Below are positions 20,669 through 32,284 of a DNA stretch of 64,000 nt, one piece after another (the stretch's first letter is position 1; each line of letters starts with the position of its first letter). Source of the stretch: Microdochium bolleyi (taxonomy: Eukaryota > Ascomycota > Sordariomycetes > Xylariales > Microdochiaceae); assembly GCA_001566295.1 (NCBI GenBank), contig KQ964262.1, positions 434,001-498,000 of the forward strand, in the 5' to 3' direction. The notes beneath the pieces were generated by a model that was not told the origin of the DNA, did no database searches, and was given only the letters and a program-made list of their open reading frames with translations. The position numbers and the translations under genes are program-made.

Positions 20669-22403
20669 ATGGGACTGTTCAAGCGCAACAAGACCGAGGC
20701 CGAGACGGCCGTGGGCCCAGCCCTCGCTGCTGCAAGTTCATCAGTCGTCCTGCGCCTGCCCTTGGTCCGCGAAGCCTCACTAACATTGGCCGGCTTCCTC
20801 CCAGGTCCTTCCCAACGACCCGAGACCCTTCTACAAGGTCAGGCACTTGCTTCTGCTCAACCTGCTGCTGCTCCTTACCTCACTTTCGTCGGCCTCCATC
20901 GGCTTCGACGGCGCCATGATGAACGGCCTACAGACGGTCGCGCAGTGGAGGGACTACTTTGGGCGCCCGACACCCGCCATCCTCGGAGTCATGAATGCCA
21001 TCTACCCCATCGGAAAGCTTGTCGGTATCTTCCCCACGACGTGGCTCGCGGACAAGTACGGACGCAAGGCGCCCATGTACCTGGGCTTCGTCATGCTCGT
21101 CGTCGGCGCGGGTATCCAGGGTGGCTCAGTCCACATCGGCATGTTCATTGCCAGTCGATTCTTCCTCGGTTTCGGCACCGCCTTCCTCGCCCAGCCGGCG
21201 CCTATCCTGGTCACGGAGCTGGCGTATCCTACTCATCGCGGCAAGATCACTGCGATTTATCAGACATTCTTTGTGAGTCTCCATGAGGAAAGCAATGCTT
21301 GTGGAGGGTCTTTACTGATACATGGTGTCCTCCCACAGTTCTTCGGTGCCATCCTGGCAGCCTGGTCGACGTACGGCACCCTCCGCATCCCCAGCACGTG
21401 GTCCTGGAGAATCCCCTCCCTCCTCCAGGGCGCCATCCCGGCCTTCCAGCTCGCCCTCTTCTGGTTCGTGCCCGAGTCGCCCCGCTGGCTCGTCGCCAAG
21501 GGCCGCGAGGCCGAGGCCCGCGTGATCCTGACCAAGTGGCACTCCGCCGGCGACGAGTCCTCGCCCCTCGTCGACTACGAGATGACGCAGATCAAGGAGA
21601 CGGTGCAGCTCGAGACCGAGGCCCTCTCCGAGACGTCCTACCTCGACCTGGTCCGCACCCCGGCCAACCGCCGGCGCACCTTCATCGCCGTCATCGTGGG
21701 CTTCTTCGCGCAGTGGAACGGCGCGGGCGTCATCTCGTACTACCTCGCGCTGGTGCTCAACACGATCGGCATCACCGAGTCGCGCGACCAGGCCCTCATC
21801 AACGGCCTGCTGCAGGTCTTCAACTGGCTCGCCGCCATCTTCGCCGGCGCGCTCATGGTCGACCGCCTCGGCCGGCGCACGCTATTCCTCGCCTCCACGG
21901 CCGGCATGTTCTTCTCGTACGTCATCTGGACCGCGCTCACGGGCGTCTTCACCACCACGCTCAACCAGAACATGGGCAACGCCGTCGTCGCCTTCATCTT
22001 CATCTACTATTTCTTCTACGACATCGCCTGGAACCCACTCTTGCTCGCGTACCCGGTCGAGGTGTTCCAGTTCACGCTCCGCGCGCGTGGCGTCTCGGTC
22101 ACATACGCGTCGACCTTTATCGGCCTCATCATCGGCCAGTTCGTCAACCCGCTCGCCATGGCGGGCCTGGGCTGGAAGTACTACATTGTCTTCTGCGTCA
22201 TCCTCGCCTGTCTGTTCGTCGTCATCTGGTTCACGTTCCCCGAGACAAAGGGCCGCACGCTCGAGGAGATTGCCGAGATCTTCGATGGGCCGGGCGCTGG
22301 TCACGGCGCGGCGGCGACCGACGAGGAGGCTGCTGCGGCCGAGGCCAAGGCCAGCTCCATTGAGAACGAGCACGAGGATGTGTCTGTTCCTCGGAAGGCT
22401 TGA
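20669..22403 (+). CDS. MFS sugar-porter-type transporter
   Basis: Probable exons are about 20669-20710, 20805-21272 and 21339-22403, giving about 524 residues. The first acceptor is clear (branch CTAAC, then CTCCCAG) and joins to VLPNDPRPFY, but its donor is weak, so the first exon end is uncertain. The second intron is 66 nt and in frame, so a read-through product would also be open. Motifs are those of sugar porters: GFDGAMMNGL in helix 1, DKYGRKAP in loop 2-3, VPESPRWL after helix 6, DRLGRR in loop 8-9 and PETKGRTLEEI after helix 12. It resembles fungal lactose/oligosaccharide permease-like members. Being near the gentisate pair, it might import an aromatic acid or glycoside, but the sequence favours a sugar-like substrate. 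Confidence 0.85.
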
Positions 22404-23345
22404 TTAGACTAGAGCGCGGTACTTCCGGTGTTCGGGATTGTGTACGATCGTGCGGGAATGTAAAATCCATGTCCGTGTTCGAGCCGTTTTGAAATGAAAA
22501 ATAGAACAATCTCTCTGAAAGTCACTATGTACCATAGTCGATCTCATGCTCTTAGTGGCAGACTGATGCCACGTTAGCATCCCCAACCTGCTCGCACTCG
22601 CTAGACGCTTTACCACTCAGGCACCCGTCGAGGGCTATGCCGCTCCCCTACGTCGAATCAAGGATGAGGCGCGCACGCTACCATCCAGCCGCTGCGTTGG
22701 AGCCGTCTTTTGATCTGTTCTCGATAACGCAAGCACCACACGATCCATTGCAAATGCATTCTTGTAATCACAGTTTATCCTGAGCCTCTCAATGAAAACA
22801 CCAGAAGTCCGTTCCACATATGAGTTGCATCGTTTCCGTGACTTGGTACCCGTTCATATTGTCTGGTGTGCACTTGCACATCGATCTGTCACGTCTTAGC
22901 ACACGTCACAGTCACAAAACCAGCTGAATGTAATGATAACATCTGTAAAAATACAGGGCCTGCGAAGAGCAAGATGTCAAGTCTCACTTCGCTCAAGCTT
23001 TGCGTGACAGGTTGGGCGGCAAGGAGGCTTTGCACTGCTGCAGGAAGGCGCCTCTGTGGCTGCATTGCGGCCCTGGGAGATGCCGATGCCTAGTGTTCTT
23101 GCATGAGATGGTTGCCTGTGATTGGAGAATCTCGAGTGCGTTGGGTTCTCCAATCTTGGAATGACGGACGAGTGAGATGCATGGTCGGCCTCCCGCATGC
23201 ATATTTTGAATCAAGCATCGCGGCCGCCTCCGGCTGCACACATCTACAGCAAATTCCGCGCAGGAACAAATACTGGGCGTCGTAAGAAGCCATATAAGTC
23301 TTGATGGCCGGTGCTGTCAATGTGTAACTTCCCAGTTGCTGCACC
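22404..23345. other. Intergenic, upstream of the AAA+ gene
   Basis: About 940 bp of lower-GC DNA with no recognised gene. The left part is the 3' flank of the transporter; the right part is the AAA+ gene promoter. Confidence 0.5.
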
Positions 23346-25692
23346 ATGGTCAATCCTAGACGCCCTGAAAGCCCAGCTATCGAACTGGCACATTTGTGGC
23401 CCAGCACTCCCCAAAATATGGCTCGGAAAGATACGCTCCTCCCCAGCGCGGACGAAACACACGCTCAAAAGTTGAGACGAGTTGCAAACGTTCTTGATCT
23501 CAATGAGTCGCAAGCAGAGGCGTTGCTCGAGGTACAAGATCCGCAATGGCGAAGAGTCCATAGCTTTGCCGTTTCACTAATTTTGTCGGAACAGCTTTCC
23601 AACAACGATGCTGAGGAAACCATCAAATGTTTCCAGGGCACTCTTCGTCGTTACGGCGTTGAGACACCGACCAAAACAGGGAGCGGCAACGAGAACCTGG
23701 CAGATGACCTTTGGGACCAAGTGGTCGGCGACGAGCTCATCACGCCCACAGAACCGGAAGACACGCCTGGTGGTCCCGCCAGCGGACATGGAGATGACCC
23801 AGAACCATCTGCGAGCCATTCTGGCCCAACCGGAAATGCCAACCCTGGACGTTCGCCATCGGACAATCCGGTTCTCGCTGGCCCGCGGTCGCTCTGGGGT
23901 CCTACAAAACAAGCCTCACTCTCACCTTGGGCTTTTGTTCTACCCATTCCTCCAGTAAAGCATCATACGTTAATCCCTGGATCGTCTATAAACGCAAAGA
24001 AATTGATCAGCTACCTGTACCACAATGAGGTCGACTACACTCAAGTCCGAGACTACCTAGCAGGGCCAAGTCGCGGAGAAGTATCAGTCGTGCTCAGGAA
24101 GAACATCAACGATCTGCCAACCATTTTCTACGCTGTCGCAACAAACAACGTGGCCATAGTCAGACTGTGGCATGAATTTGGTGCCGACTCCTCGGCTGTA
24201 CACGGCGCGTCAAAGACACCGCTCTTGGCTTTTGCGATTGCTCACAGATCCAAGTCGGGAAAAGACACAACAGCTATGCTGGCCACATTGCTCAGCCTTG
24301 GGGCCTCACCAAAAGTAATCCCTGCTGCATTGTATACGCCTTATGATCGGGATCTGGACCCAAGCGATGACCTGGAACCTGTGAGCTTGAATGAGCCTCT
24401 GGCGCGCTGGTGCTCCGTACCGGCACAAAAACAGCTCATCCGGAGCTTGAACCTCGTGCAGCGATACGACCTCTACAGAGCAACGAAGTTTGATCCACCT
24501 TCGGAGCGACTGAGACAAGTGGCGGGGCTGCGCAGCGCCCTCCCAATCTTGGGCATGCAGTATTTTCTGATCGGCCAGACGATCGCAACAAAACTTCTGC
24601 TCGAGCACCTGTCCACCTATCTGACACGCGGCACGTCGGAGCCGTTGGTGCTGGTCTTCGCGGGTCCCAGCGGCCACGGCAAGACTGAGCTCGCACGACA
24701 GCTAGGCGCGATGATGAGCCTGCCCCTCGAAGTCGTCGACTGCACAAAGCACAACACCGTTGAGCAGCTGCACGGTGCCCCCTTTCCGTACCAGGGTTAC
24801 GAAAAGGGATCGGCACTCAACAACTTCGTCGCGGCCAACGCTGGCCATCGGAGTATCGTGTTCCTGGACGAGTTCGAAAAGACAAACGAACAGGTTCGCA
24901 ACTCGTTCCTGGTCACGTTTGAGAAGGGTAAGGGCCCAGCAACTCATGGATGACACCATTCCATTCGTAGTAGTACTGGTCTGCTCGCGCCACACAGGTG
25001 AATATCAGGATTGCCGCACCTGGAAATTGGTCGATTGCTCAAAGACCATTTGGATCATAGCGACGAATGCTGGCGACCAAGCAATCTCGACCTTCTGCAG
25101 TAAATCAGCCAACGCGCAGATTTACTGCGAAGCAGAAACACCAGAGAAATACAGGCTTGGAGAGAAGCTGGCAGACAGTCTGCCAGCAGCCTGCATGGCA
25201 TACTTTTCGGTACGTTTTTCTGACTCCATCTCCATCTTGGGCTTCGAAAAACTTGCCCATCCAGCCAGCGTACTGAATTGATATTTCGCCCAGCCGTATC
25301 TCATGGGTCGGATCACGGGGTTTGTCCCGTTCATCCCATTCACGAGAGGCGAGCAAGCAGTCCTGACGCGAAAGTTCCTCCTCGAACTGCAGCGCAAAGC
25401 TCGGCAGCGAGTCGTGCTCTCGTCAGAGGACAGTTCCACACTCTTTGGCGATGTCCGTCTCAGGATTGAGCGAGATGCCGCTGTCTCCAGCACGCTGGCA
25501 AAGAGAGCATACCAGCCGACACTCGGCTCGCGCAGTCTCGCTGGCGAGGTCAAGAAAGTGGAGAACAGGCTTGTTGGGAAGTACCTGAATCAAGGTGGGA
25601 GGATTGTCGAGGGGGGCCCCTTGGTCGACTACAGCGTCGAGGAAAGTGATGGAAACTGGTTCGTGATTCAGGTGGATCAGACAGAGAAGTGA
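23346..25692 (+). CDS. Ankyrin-like / ClpB-like AAA+ ATPase
   Basis: Exons 23346-24927, 24998-25209 and 25294-25692 give 730 residues. An N-terminal helical region (about 30-110) is followed by a disordered Pro/Gly/Ser part. An ankyrin-like stretch comes next (about 225-345: FYAVATNNVAIVRLWHEFGA, TPLLAFAIAH, LLSLGASPKVI). The C-terminal half is one AAA+ module of the ClpB D2/AAA_2 type: GQTIATKLLLEHL, Walker A GPSGHGKTE (from Gly440), the pore-loop-like GAPFPYQGYEKGSAL, Walker B IVFLDE (504-509), sensor ATNAGD, and an arginine-finger-like GRITGFVPFIPF. It lacks a ClpB N-domain and first AAA ring, so it is not an Hsp104. A substrate remodelling or signalling role is inferred. Codon third positions use A/T more than the neighbours, suggesting an accessory gene. 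Confidence 0.8.
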
Positions 25693-26315
25693 CTGGGCTC
25701 TGTTCTTGGCTCATGAAGTCCACCTTTTCTCTGACTGTACTGGTTTGGTCAAGTTGTGATCAGCGATTGTGCCTTGACTATGGATTGTGTCCACGGTTGG
25801 GTTTGTGTCTGATTGCCAAACCAAAGAGATGAGACGGCGTAACACGCACAAAGAATTCCAGGTAGGAAATAAGCATGTCTATCACATCTCAAGGTGTGCA
25901 ACTCACTGTGACACTCGCTTATGAACAGCAAAACATGATCGAAGCGTGACTGTCAAGTAGTCGAAATCCGGATGACCCAATCTCTTGATTAGCGCCGTAT
26001 TGGGCTACCACCGAACCTGGTCTTCGTATTTAACCATGGGCAGAATGAATAAGCGTTAGGGTCCGTGCATGCCGTCGCCGGCACATTTAACCGTACACGA
26101 ACAGTTCAAGGCAGTTGAGAACGCAGAATGAGATAGCACAAACGCCAGAAACATGAATGGAACGTGCGCATGCTAGATTTTGGAATCTTGTTTGTTTCGG
26201 TTGTTATAAATACTTCTCCTACAAACTAAAAAGACGAAGTGCGGCCACATTCTACGCGTGACAAGCTCAATTCATCTTGTACCTACCAATCGCCCGTCTG
26301 AATCTCGATACCCAC
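25693..26315. other. Intergenic between AAA+ and coiled-coil genes
   Basis: AT-rich spacer between two same-strand genes. A TTATAAATA element at 26203-26211 is a plausible TATA box for the next gene. Confidence 0.5.
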
Positions 26316-26990
26316 ATGATTATGGACGAGAAACCTGCCACTGAGATCGAGAAGAAGCAGAGCCCGCAGTTCAGCCGCGCCAGGCTCGAAACCAGAAAAG
26401 CCAACTTCCAGCGTCGACTCTCCAGCATGGGGACTTCAGACACTCAGCTTGATGCTCAGCTCGACCACAACGTCAGTGACAACATCGAGCAGGAGCTGAG
26501 CTCCGAGGCAAGACTGAAACAGCCCGAGACCAACGAAACTTATCACGATCAGCGCATGGCAGATTTGGAAGAAGCATACGATAGAGTCAAGGATGCAGTC
26601 TTCAGGATGTCAGTCGACCTCATGGCTGCCGAAAGAATTACGGATGACCGCGCCCACGAGATTCTCGAGCTCAAGCTCGCAGCCAACCAGCTTCCCAATA
26701 CCGCAAAACCCAGCACGACTTTCTACAGCCTACTTGAAGAGCTTGCAGAGGTCAAGGAAGAGCGGGACGCTCTTCAGTATGAGCTCAACACGCGACAAAC
26801 AGCCGCGCGTGTCCTTCAGAGTGAGCGCGTAGCCATGGAAGAGGATAAAGACAGTGCCGCACATCATGGAGAGGTCACTGAGCTTAAGCGCCTCGTCGAC
26901 TTCTATAAGAAAAAGAGCGAGCGGGCGTCGAGACAGGTCCAGGAGCTCCGGCTACAGCTCAACGCGGAGCAGGCGAGGGAGGAGGCGTAG
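26316..26990 (+). CDS. Coiled-coil protein of unknown function
   Basis: A single exon of 224 residues from the first ATG in frame (MIMDEKPATEIEKK); an in-frame ATG two codons on is an alternative. The sequence is highly charged and helical. Heptad-like spacing runs from about residue 80 to the end, with LEEAYDRVKDAVFRM, LLEELAEVKEERDALQYEL and LKRLVDFYKKKSERASRQ. The N-terminal 60 residues look disordered. There is no signal peptide, membrane segment or known catalytic motif. It follows the AAA+ gene on the same strand with similar, less GC-biased codon use, so the two may have arrived or work together. That is inference; no family is recognised. Confidence 0.65.
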   Translation: MIMDEKPATEIEKKQSPQFSRARLETRKANFQRRLSSMGTSDTQLDAQLDHNVSDNIEQELSSEARLKQPETNETYHDQRMADLEEAYDRVKDAVFRMSVDLMAAERITDDRAHEILELKLAANQLPNTAKPSTTFYSLLEELAEVKEERDALQYELNTRQTAARVLQSERVAMEEDKDSAAHHGEVTELKRLVDFYKKKSERASRQVQELRLQLNAEQAREEA

Positions 26991-27557
26991 ATTGCGGGTT
27001 AAGACTGATTATGGGCTATGAGGAGGCTGCTCATGAACCGTATCACTTCGATGGGGCAGCGCACCACATCTTCAAGTGCTATTGCTCTTTCTCCTTGGTC
27101 GGGATGAATCAACTGCATTGGCATAGATACACGCACGTTGCTCGTACATCCCTTCACGATGAAGGCCTCGTGCAGCGACAAGTCGATGCTTGTATTTGTT
27201 TGGGATGATTCTACATGGTCAGAAGAGGCCATCGGGTAGAGAACTTGGTGTCACATCGCGTTTCTGGAAGGTGGTTGAATAGTTGTTGGATCCCTGGGAA
27301 TGAAGCTTTTGAAGCTTTCCTCCATTAATTCAGTGCCATACCATTCCCCGCCTTTGGACATGCGAGGTTACTTGTTGATCGTGGATTGGGACCATAACAA
27401 TCAGTCAAGCATCTCCAAGTAATTGTTGTCGAGAAATAACACTGCGATGTTTGAGAGTGGTCCGATGCATTACAGAAAGTCGAGCGGACGGAACATTTAA
27501 CACTTTAACATGACTACCCTATCCTCTGCTCTAGTCCTCCGCGCTGTCACCTCTGAT
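26991..27557. other. Intergenic, AT-rich
   Basis: Convergent spacer between the coiled-coil gene (+) and the GPI-type protein gene (-). Nothing is recognised. Confidence 0.5.
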
Positions 27558-28604
27558 CTAAGCCACAACCATCAACACAACTACGCCCGCCAGCGCGGTC
27601 ACGGTCCAAGCCAGCTGCGCGCCAGCTGCCAGGCCCGCGCCTGCGCCCGTAGGCATGAGCTCTGGCGTGCGGCTGTTATTGGCCTTGATGCACGAGAACT
27701 TGACGTGGTCTCTGCTGAGTGCGGCAGAGTTGTTGGTATTGCTCGGCGCCCAGATCGTGACGACGATGAACGTCCTCGCACCATACATATTATAGAAGTC
27801 GAACTCATTGGCAAAGTCTAGACCTAGCATCGAGTCCTTGGTGAAGTTCTGGTTCATCGAGAAGTCTGAGGAAAATAACATCCGTGTCAGCCACAGCTGA
27901 TCCAATGTAAAGGCGGGGCATGACTGTGGAAACTAGAATTCTTACGGAACTCTCACGATAGAAAGGATGAAAGGTAGCTTACTCCACGAGATGGGCGTCC
28001 AGAATTGTCCATTGGCTTCGCCGCAGGGTTTTGGCGCAAACAGGCTGAGGAATGAATTATTCTCCGCCCAAACCTGCGGGGTCTCGATAATCTTGGTGCG
28101 CATGGCTTCCACACACTCTGCGCTGACGGCACTTGTCGGGCAAGAGCCGCTCTCGTCGTCGTTCTTGTCGGGGACGTTTTTGAAAGGCGACGGGTACCAA
28201 GAAAGCATGGTCACGTGCCAACTGTCGGGGGCGTCCGTGTCGTTGAGGGCCCAGGAGCCGTTTGTGTCGAGCACGGCCCCAGGACTGCCCGGTGGCGGCG
28301 GTACCATCCTAGCCGTGATGTACGTCACGTTGTTCTCCCACTTGGGGCCGTACGTGCTGGTGGTGGCGTTTCTGGTAATGTTGAGTTCGAGGCTCCACGG
28401 TACGGTACTGCCCGGGTACGGCTCTTGCAGGTTGAAACCGGGCACAGAGACTCTGCCCCACGCGTCGGGGTTGCCATTTGGCAACGAGTTGTTGGCCTGC
28501 GCGATGACTTGGAGGGCCTCCGACATAGGAGCAAACAATCCCAGGGTACTCGCTATCAGCACAGCACAGCGCTTGAGCTGTGAGGCGGGTGTGGCTGGCG
28601 GCAT
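27558..28604 (-). CDS. Secreted, probably GPI-anchored protein of unknown function
   Basis: Exons 28604-27983 and 27865-27558 give 309 residues. The N-terminus has a signal peptide (basic start, then VLIASTLGLFAPMSEA). The body has many N-glycosylation sequons (NNS, NIT, NAT, NVT, NGS, NDT, NFT) and paired cysteines (SGSCPTSAVSAEC, KPCGE, FSCIK). The C-terminus ends in a hydrophobic tail after a small-residue stretch (TGAGAGLAAGAQ, then LAWTVTALAGVVVLMVVA), the signature of GPI attachment. It should therefore sit at the plasma membrane or in the cell wall. No catalytic family is recognised. Confidence 0.75.
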
Positions 28605-29478
28605 TGTCGATGAGATTGGTGTGTCTGTGTTGTTTCTGTGTTGTTCCGTAGTGTCGCAGCACTGTCCTGTTGCTTCGCGGAACAGCGTGGGCAAAGAAGG
28701 ACAAAATGGGATGGCTAAAAGACTAGCAGGTGCTGTCAAATAGCCTACTGGCATCCCAACCAGCGCTGGCCAAGCCTCTAATTCGCTTGATTAAGCGTAG
28801 GTCGGCTTACAGGGCATGTTGAATGTGCAATTATGCCCGCCGATCTGGCGCAAAATGCACATATTGAGCAGTCTACGGCTGTGGCGCTGGCTGCTTATGA
28901 CGTCGCGGGTCTCCATTCTGTCTAACATGACGTGGGAACATGCCAAGGGCGATCGCCATTGGTGGATGGGTGGGAGACCTCTTGGCGTTGACTCGGATTG
29001 CTCCAGATTATGTGCCAAATATAGGATCATGGCTTACCCTTGTGCAGATCGCAGCTTCGGACGAAGGAAGCTGTGTGCGATGTGCCACTGTAGATAGCGC
29101 ACGGCCTGGAATACTCAGATGCTCATGCTACAGATTGAGTCTTCTGGGCCGCGTCTTGGGAATACTACGCGTACCTATTGTTTGTATCACTTTGTACCTG
29201 TCCATGCTTGGCAGATTCACAGCAGTAGGAATGCTGGCCAGACTTGCCAGCCAAGGTCAAACCTAGCCAAACACCGCTTGTGGAAGGATTGAGATTGATG
29301 AATGGACCTGCGAGCTCCATCCTAGAACCAAGAGAGTGCAAGAAATTGGACGGCTGCTGATTAGTGTATGAGAAATGGAAACCTTGTTCGATTTACATAC
29401 ACCACCACTTTCGTGCAGGTTAGACCAGAGCTGCCAGCCAGCCATCTCTAGCCGGGCTGAGGTGAACCCTTCCAACAA
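28605..29478. other. Intergenic
   Basis: About 870 bp holding the promoter of the GPI-type protein and the 3' flank of the aldehyde dehydrogenase. No gene is seen. Confidence 0.5.
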
Positions 29479-31735
29479 TCATGCCTTGGGCAGCGTAATC
29501 GTCTGCGGATTGCAGTAACTCCGCAAGCCTTCGACTCCCCACTCGGCGCCGATGCCGCTCTTCTTGTGGCCCGCGAACGTCGCATCCGGGCGCAGGTCCA
29601 GGTGCGAGTTGACCCATACACTTCCCGCCTGGAGCTGGGCCGCGACGCGCTCGGCGCACTGTAGATCCTTGGTCCATATTGACGCGCCGAGCCCTGCGTC
29701 CGAGTTGTTGGCCCGGGCGATGACTTCTTCCTCGGTGTCCCACTTGAGGAGAGGCACAACGGGGCCTGTAGGACAAATGAATATCAGTACTTGAGCGGTT
29801 TGATGAATTACTCTGCCAGGTCTCTCCGATCCACCGACAAAGCAGATGCGGGCGACAGGCAAAAGACTTACCAAAAGGCTCCTCAACGACGATACGAGAC
29901 GTGTCAGGAGGATTGTCCACAACCGTCGGCTGGACAAAGTACCCCTTCCCGAGTCCCTGAACTGCCGGCGCGTCACCATGATCGGTTGTTGCCCCGCCAT
30001 ACGCGATCGTCGCCTTGGTCGCCTGTATGTTGTCGAGGAAGCCCCTGACACGGTCGTACTGCATCTTGTTCTGGACCGGTCCCACAAACACACCCTCGGA
30101 CAATCCATCACCGACCTGTAGAGATTTGGTCACGGCGACGAAAGCCTCCAGGAACTCGCGATAGATTGACGAGTGGACATATATGCGCTTGATAGCGACG
30201 CAGATCTGCGGATCGAAGAGGGTTAGTATTACGAGGAAGACGGCAGAGTTTGAAATTTGTTTTTCAACAGTAGGCATACCTGGCCAGAATTGAGAAACGC
30301 GAATTGTGCAGTCTGGGTGAAGAGTAAATTGAAGTCAGCAGCCGATCGCAGCCATACACTGTGCCTGGAGTTTACCTTCGCTGCGGTGTCCGCAATATCA
30401 ACATCAGGAAAGATGATTGCGGGATCATTGCCGCCACTACATTCGTCCAGTCGCAGGAACAGGTCAGCACTGATCAGAGCTAAATATCCGATCTGAATAT
30501 CACGCCATCCAACGCGACCTGCAGATCACGAGACTCATCGGTCAGGGGACAGTTGAGACTCCAACTCACAGTTCAAGAGTGACACGCTTCAACGTCTTCG
30601 CACAGCTCTGCATGACGAGCTTGCCCGTGGCGGTGGAGCCCGTGAAACTGACCTTGTCGACGCCCTCGTTCGCCGTCAGCCAAGGTCCGAGATTGTCATC
30701 GCCGCTCAGGGCCTGGATGACGCCCGATGGGAAGAAGGCCTGGGCCAGCTCAACGAGCTTCAGATTGCAGTACGGGGTGAATGGTCTAAGCCAAGTACTG
30801 TCAGTCGCTGCGCCTCTCTCGACTGGAAACAATGGAATGCTAGATGGTCCTAGAAGATGCGGTCTGGCTTGCAGTGCAACTCACGATGGCTTGACAATCA
30901 GGGCATTACCAGTGATCAGCGCTGGCGCGATCTTGCCGCAAGCTATTTCCCATCATGCGTCGTCAGCATTTCCCACTCGAAAAAGCGCCAAGTGACTATA
31001 TATATTAGGGTTCCGACATACCTAGCATCACAGGATCTTATAACCGCGCATAGAGTTAGCCATTGCCCGAAAGACCATAAAAGCTACCATTGCTTGCACT
31101 TATTGCACTTACAGTTCCAGGGCACAATGCCAACCGCAACGCCTTTAAAACCACAGTTTAGTATTGATCTCGGGCTTCGTGTCGAGTGCTTACGGAGATG
31201 TAAGACTCACCAACAGGTACATAACGGGTCTTGACAACGCGCTCAGCGCTGTCTTCGACAATCTCTTCGGGGAAAGGGAGTCTAGCCTGGACCTCGAGCC
31301 ACTGAGCAGCTCTATTGAGCTCATCTTGCGCCACGGCCAGCTATGGTAAGTGTCGAAGGTCAGAGAGCTGGCTTATAATCTAGGTAAATCATGCACACGT
31401 ACCGGTTTCCCCTGCTCCCGCACCAACATCTGCGCAAACGCGTCCGCATTGTCTCTCAGCGCGGCAGCAAAGTCAGTCACAGCCTTCTGCCTCTCGGCCA
31501 GCGGCGTAGCAGCCCATCCCTTGGCCGCAGCCCGGGCACTCGCGACGGCGTCATCGACGTCTTGAGGCGTGGCGATGGGGACCTCTGGGTTCGGCTCCAG
31601 CGTCGACGGGTTTGGCGTATGCCGCGTCTGCGTGGTGCTGACGAGCTTGCCGTTGATGATGTTTCTGAAAGTGGTGAAATCCAGCGATGCGTGGACGGCA
31701 GTGCCGTTGGAGCCGTTCTTTGTGTCGATAGCCAT
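29479..31735 (-). CDS. NAD(P)-dependent aldehyde dehydrogenase, 10 exons
   Basis: Ten exons join in frame to 498 residues: 31735-31403, 31340-31211, 31142-31113, 31036-31022, 30942-30885, 30785-30570, 30436-30376, 30312-30280, 30205-29872 and 29765-29479. Exon 4 is only 15 nt and supplies most of YPVMLA. The protein shows GIVPWNYPVMLACGKIAPAL, the cofactor loop GNALIVKPS, SFTGSTATGK, the general base in VTLELGGND (Glu260) and the catalytic cysteine in NSGQICVAIKR (Cys294). The 34-residue Glu-Cys spacing is the usual one. PLLKWDTEEEVIARANNSDAGLGASIWT and GHKKSGIGAEWGVEGL complete the family pattern. It oxidises an aldehyde to its acid, probably in the cytosol as no targeting peptide is seen. 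Substrate is unknown. Many small exons are unusual in this window. Confidence 0.92.
31022..31036 (-). other. 15-nt micro-exon of the aldehyde dehydrogenase gene
   Basis: It is bounded by an intron ending GTTATAAG (branch GCTAAC) and one starting GTATGT. It supplies 2+12+1 nt, giving Y-P-V-M-L-A across the joins, which is the conserved motif after PWN. Skipping it would keep frame but delete five residues next to the substrate tunnel. Confidence 0.85.
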
Positions 31736-32284
31736 GGTCAAGGCTCTTGCGCAACAGTCCGATGCTGTGTGATTAGGGTGATAGCCTGGAGGAATGTCGG
31801 GCGAGGAATGTTGTCATGGCATCTTGGTCGTACAGTTGCTGACTGTTTATCTCGTGGCATTACTATCAATTAGCACCGCATAGATGTCATGTGACATTTC
31901 CAAGCTTGATAAACCTGATGTGTCTTCAGTAGCCCCAACCCAACACGACAGTTTGCGGCACCATACTGACTCGACCTCGACGAGTCGTCCATGTCACAAA
32001 GCCACCACAGAGGTGGAGTTCGACGCTAACCGGACTCCGCCATAATAGCCTCGGATATGTACCGCAGCCGCGGGTCTTTGCAATCTGGGGTAACGCGGGG
32101 AAGTCACGCCACTGATCACCTTAGCGTGGACCACGCGCTGAGTTCATGTGGTCTGCGTCGTTGCCAGGTGGGCTTGGCGGGCAGCGATCGTCAACGACTT
32201 GTCAGCTACGACGTCGTCGAGCACGAGTACGACAGCTCAGCTGGGGTTGTGATCTTCTACTTCGAGGTACGATATGTCTTGATC
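31736..32284. other. Intergenic
   Basis: Aldehyde dehydrogenase promoter and 3' flank of the bZIP gene. No gene is recognised. Confidence 0.45.

Noticed and set aside
21299..22363. Alternative plus-strand frame of 354 residues inside the MFS gene
   Set aside because: Arg/His/Pro-rich out-of-frame reading of the transporter, without membrane helices.
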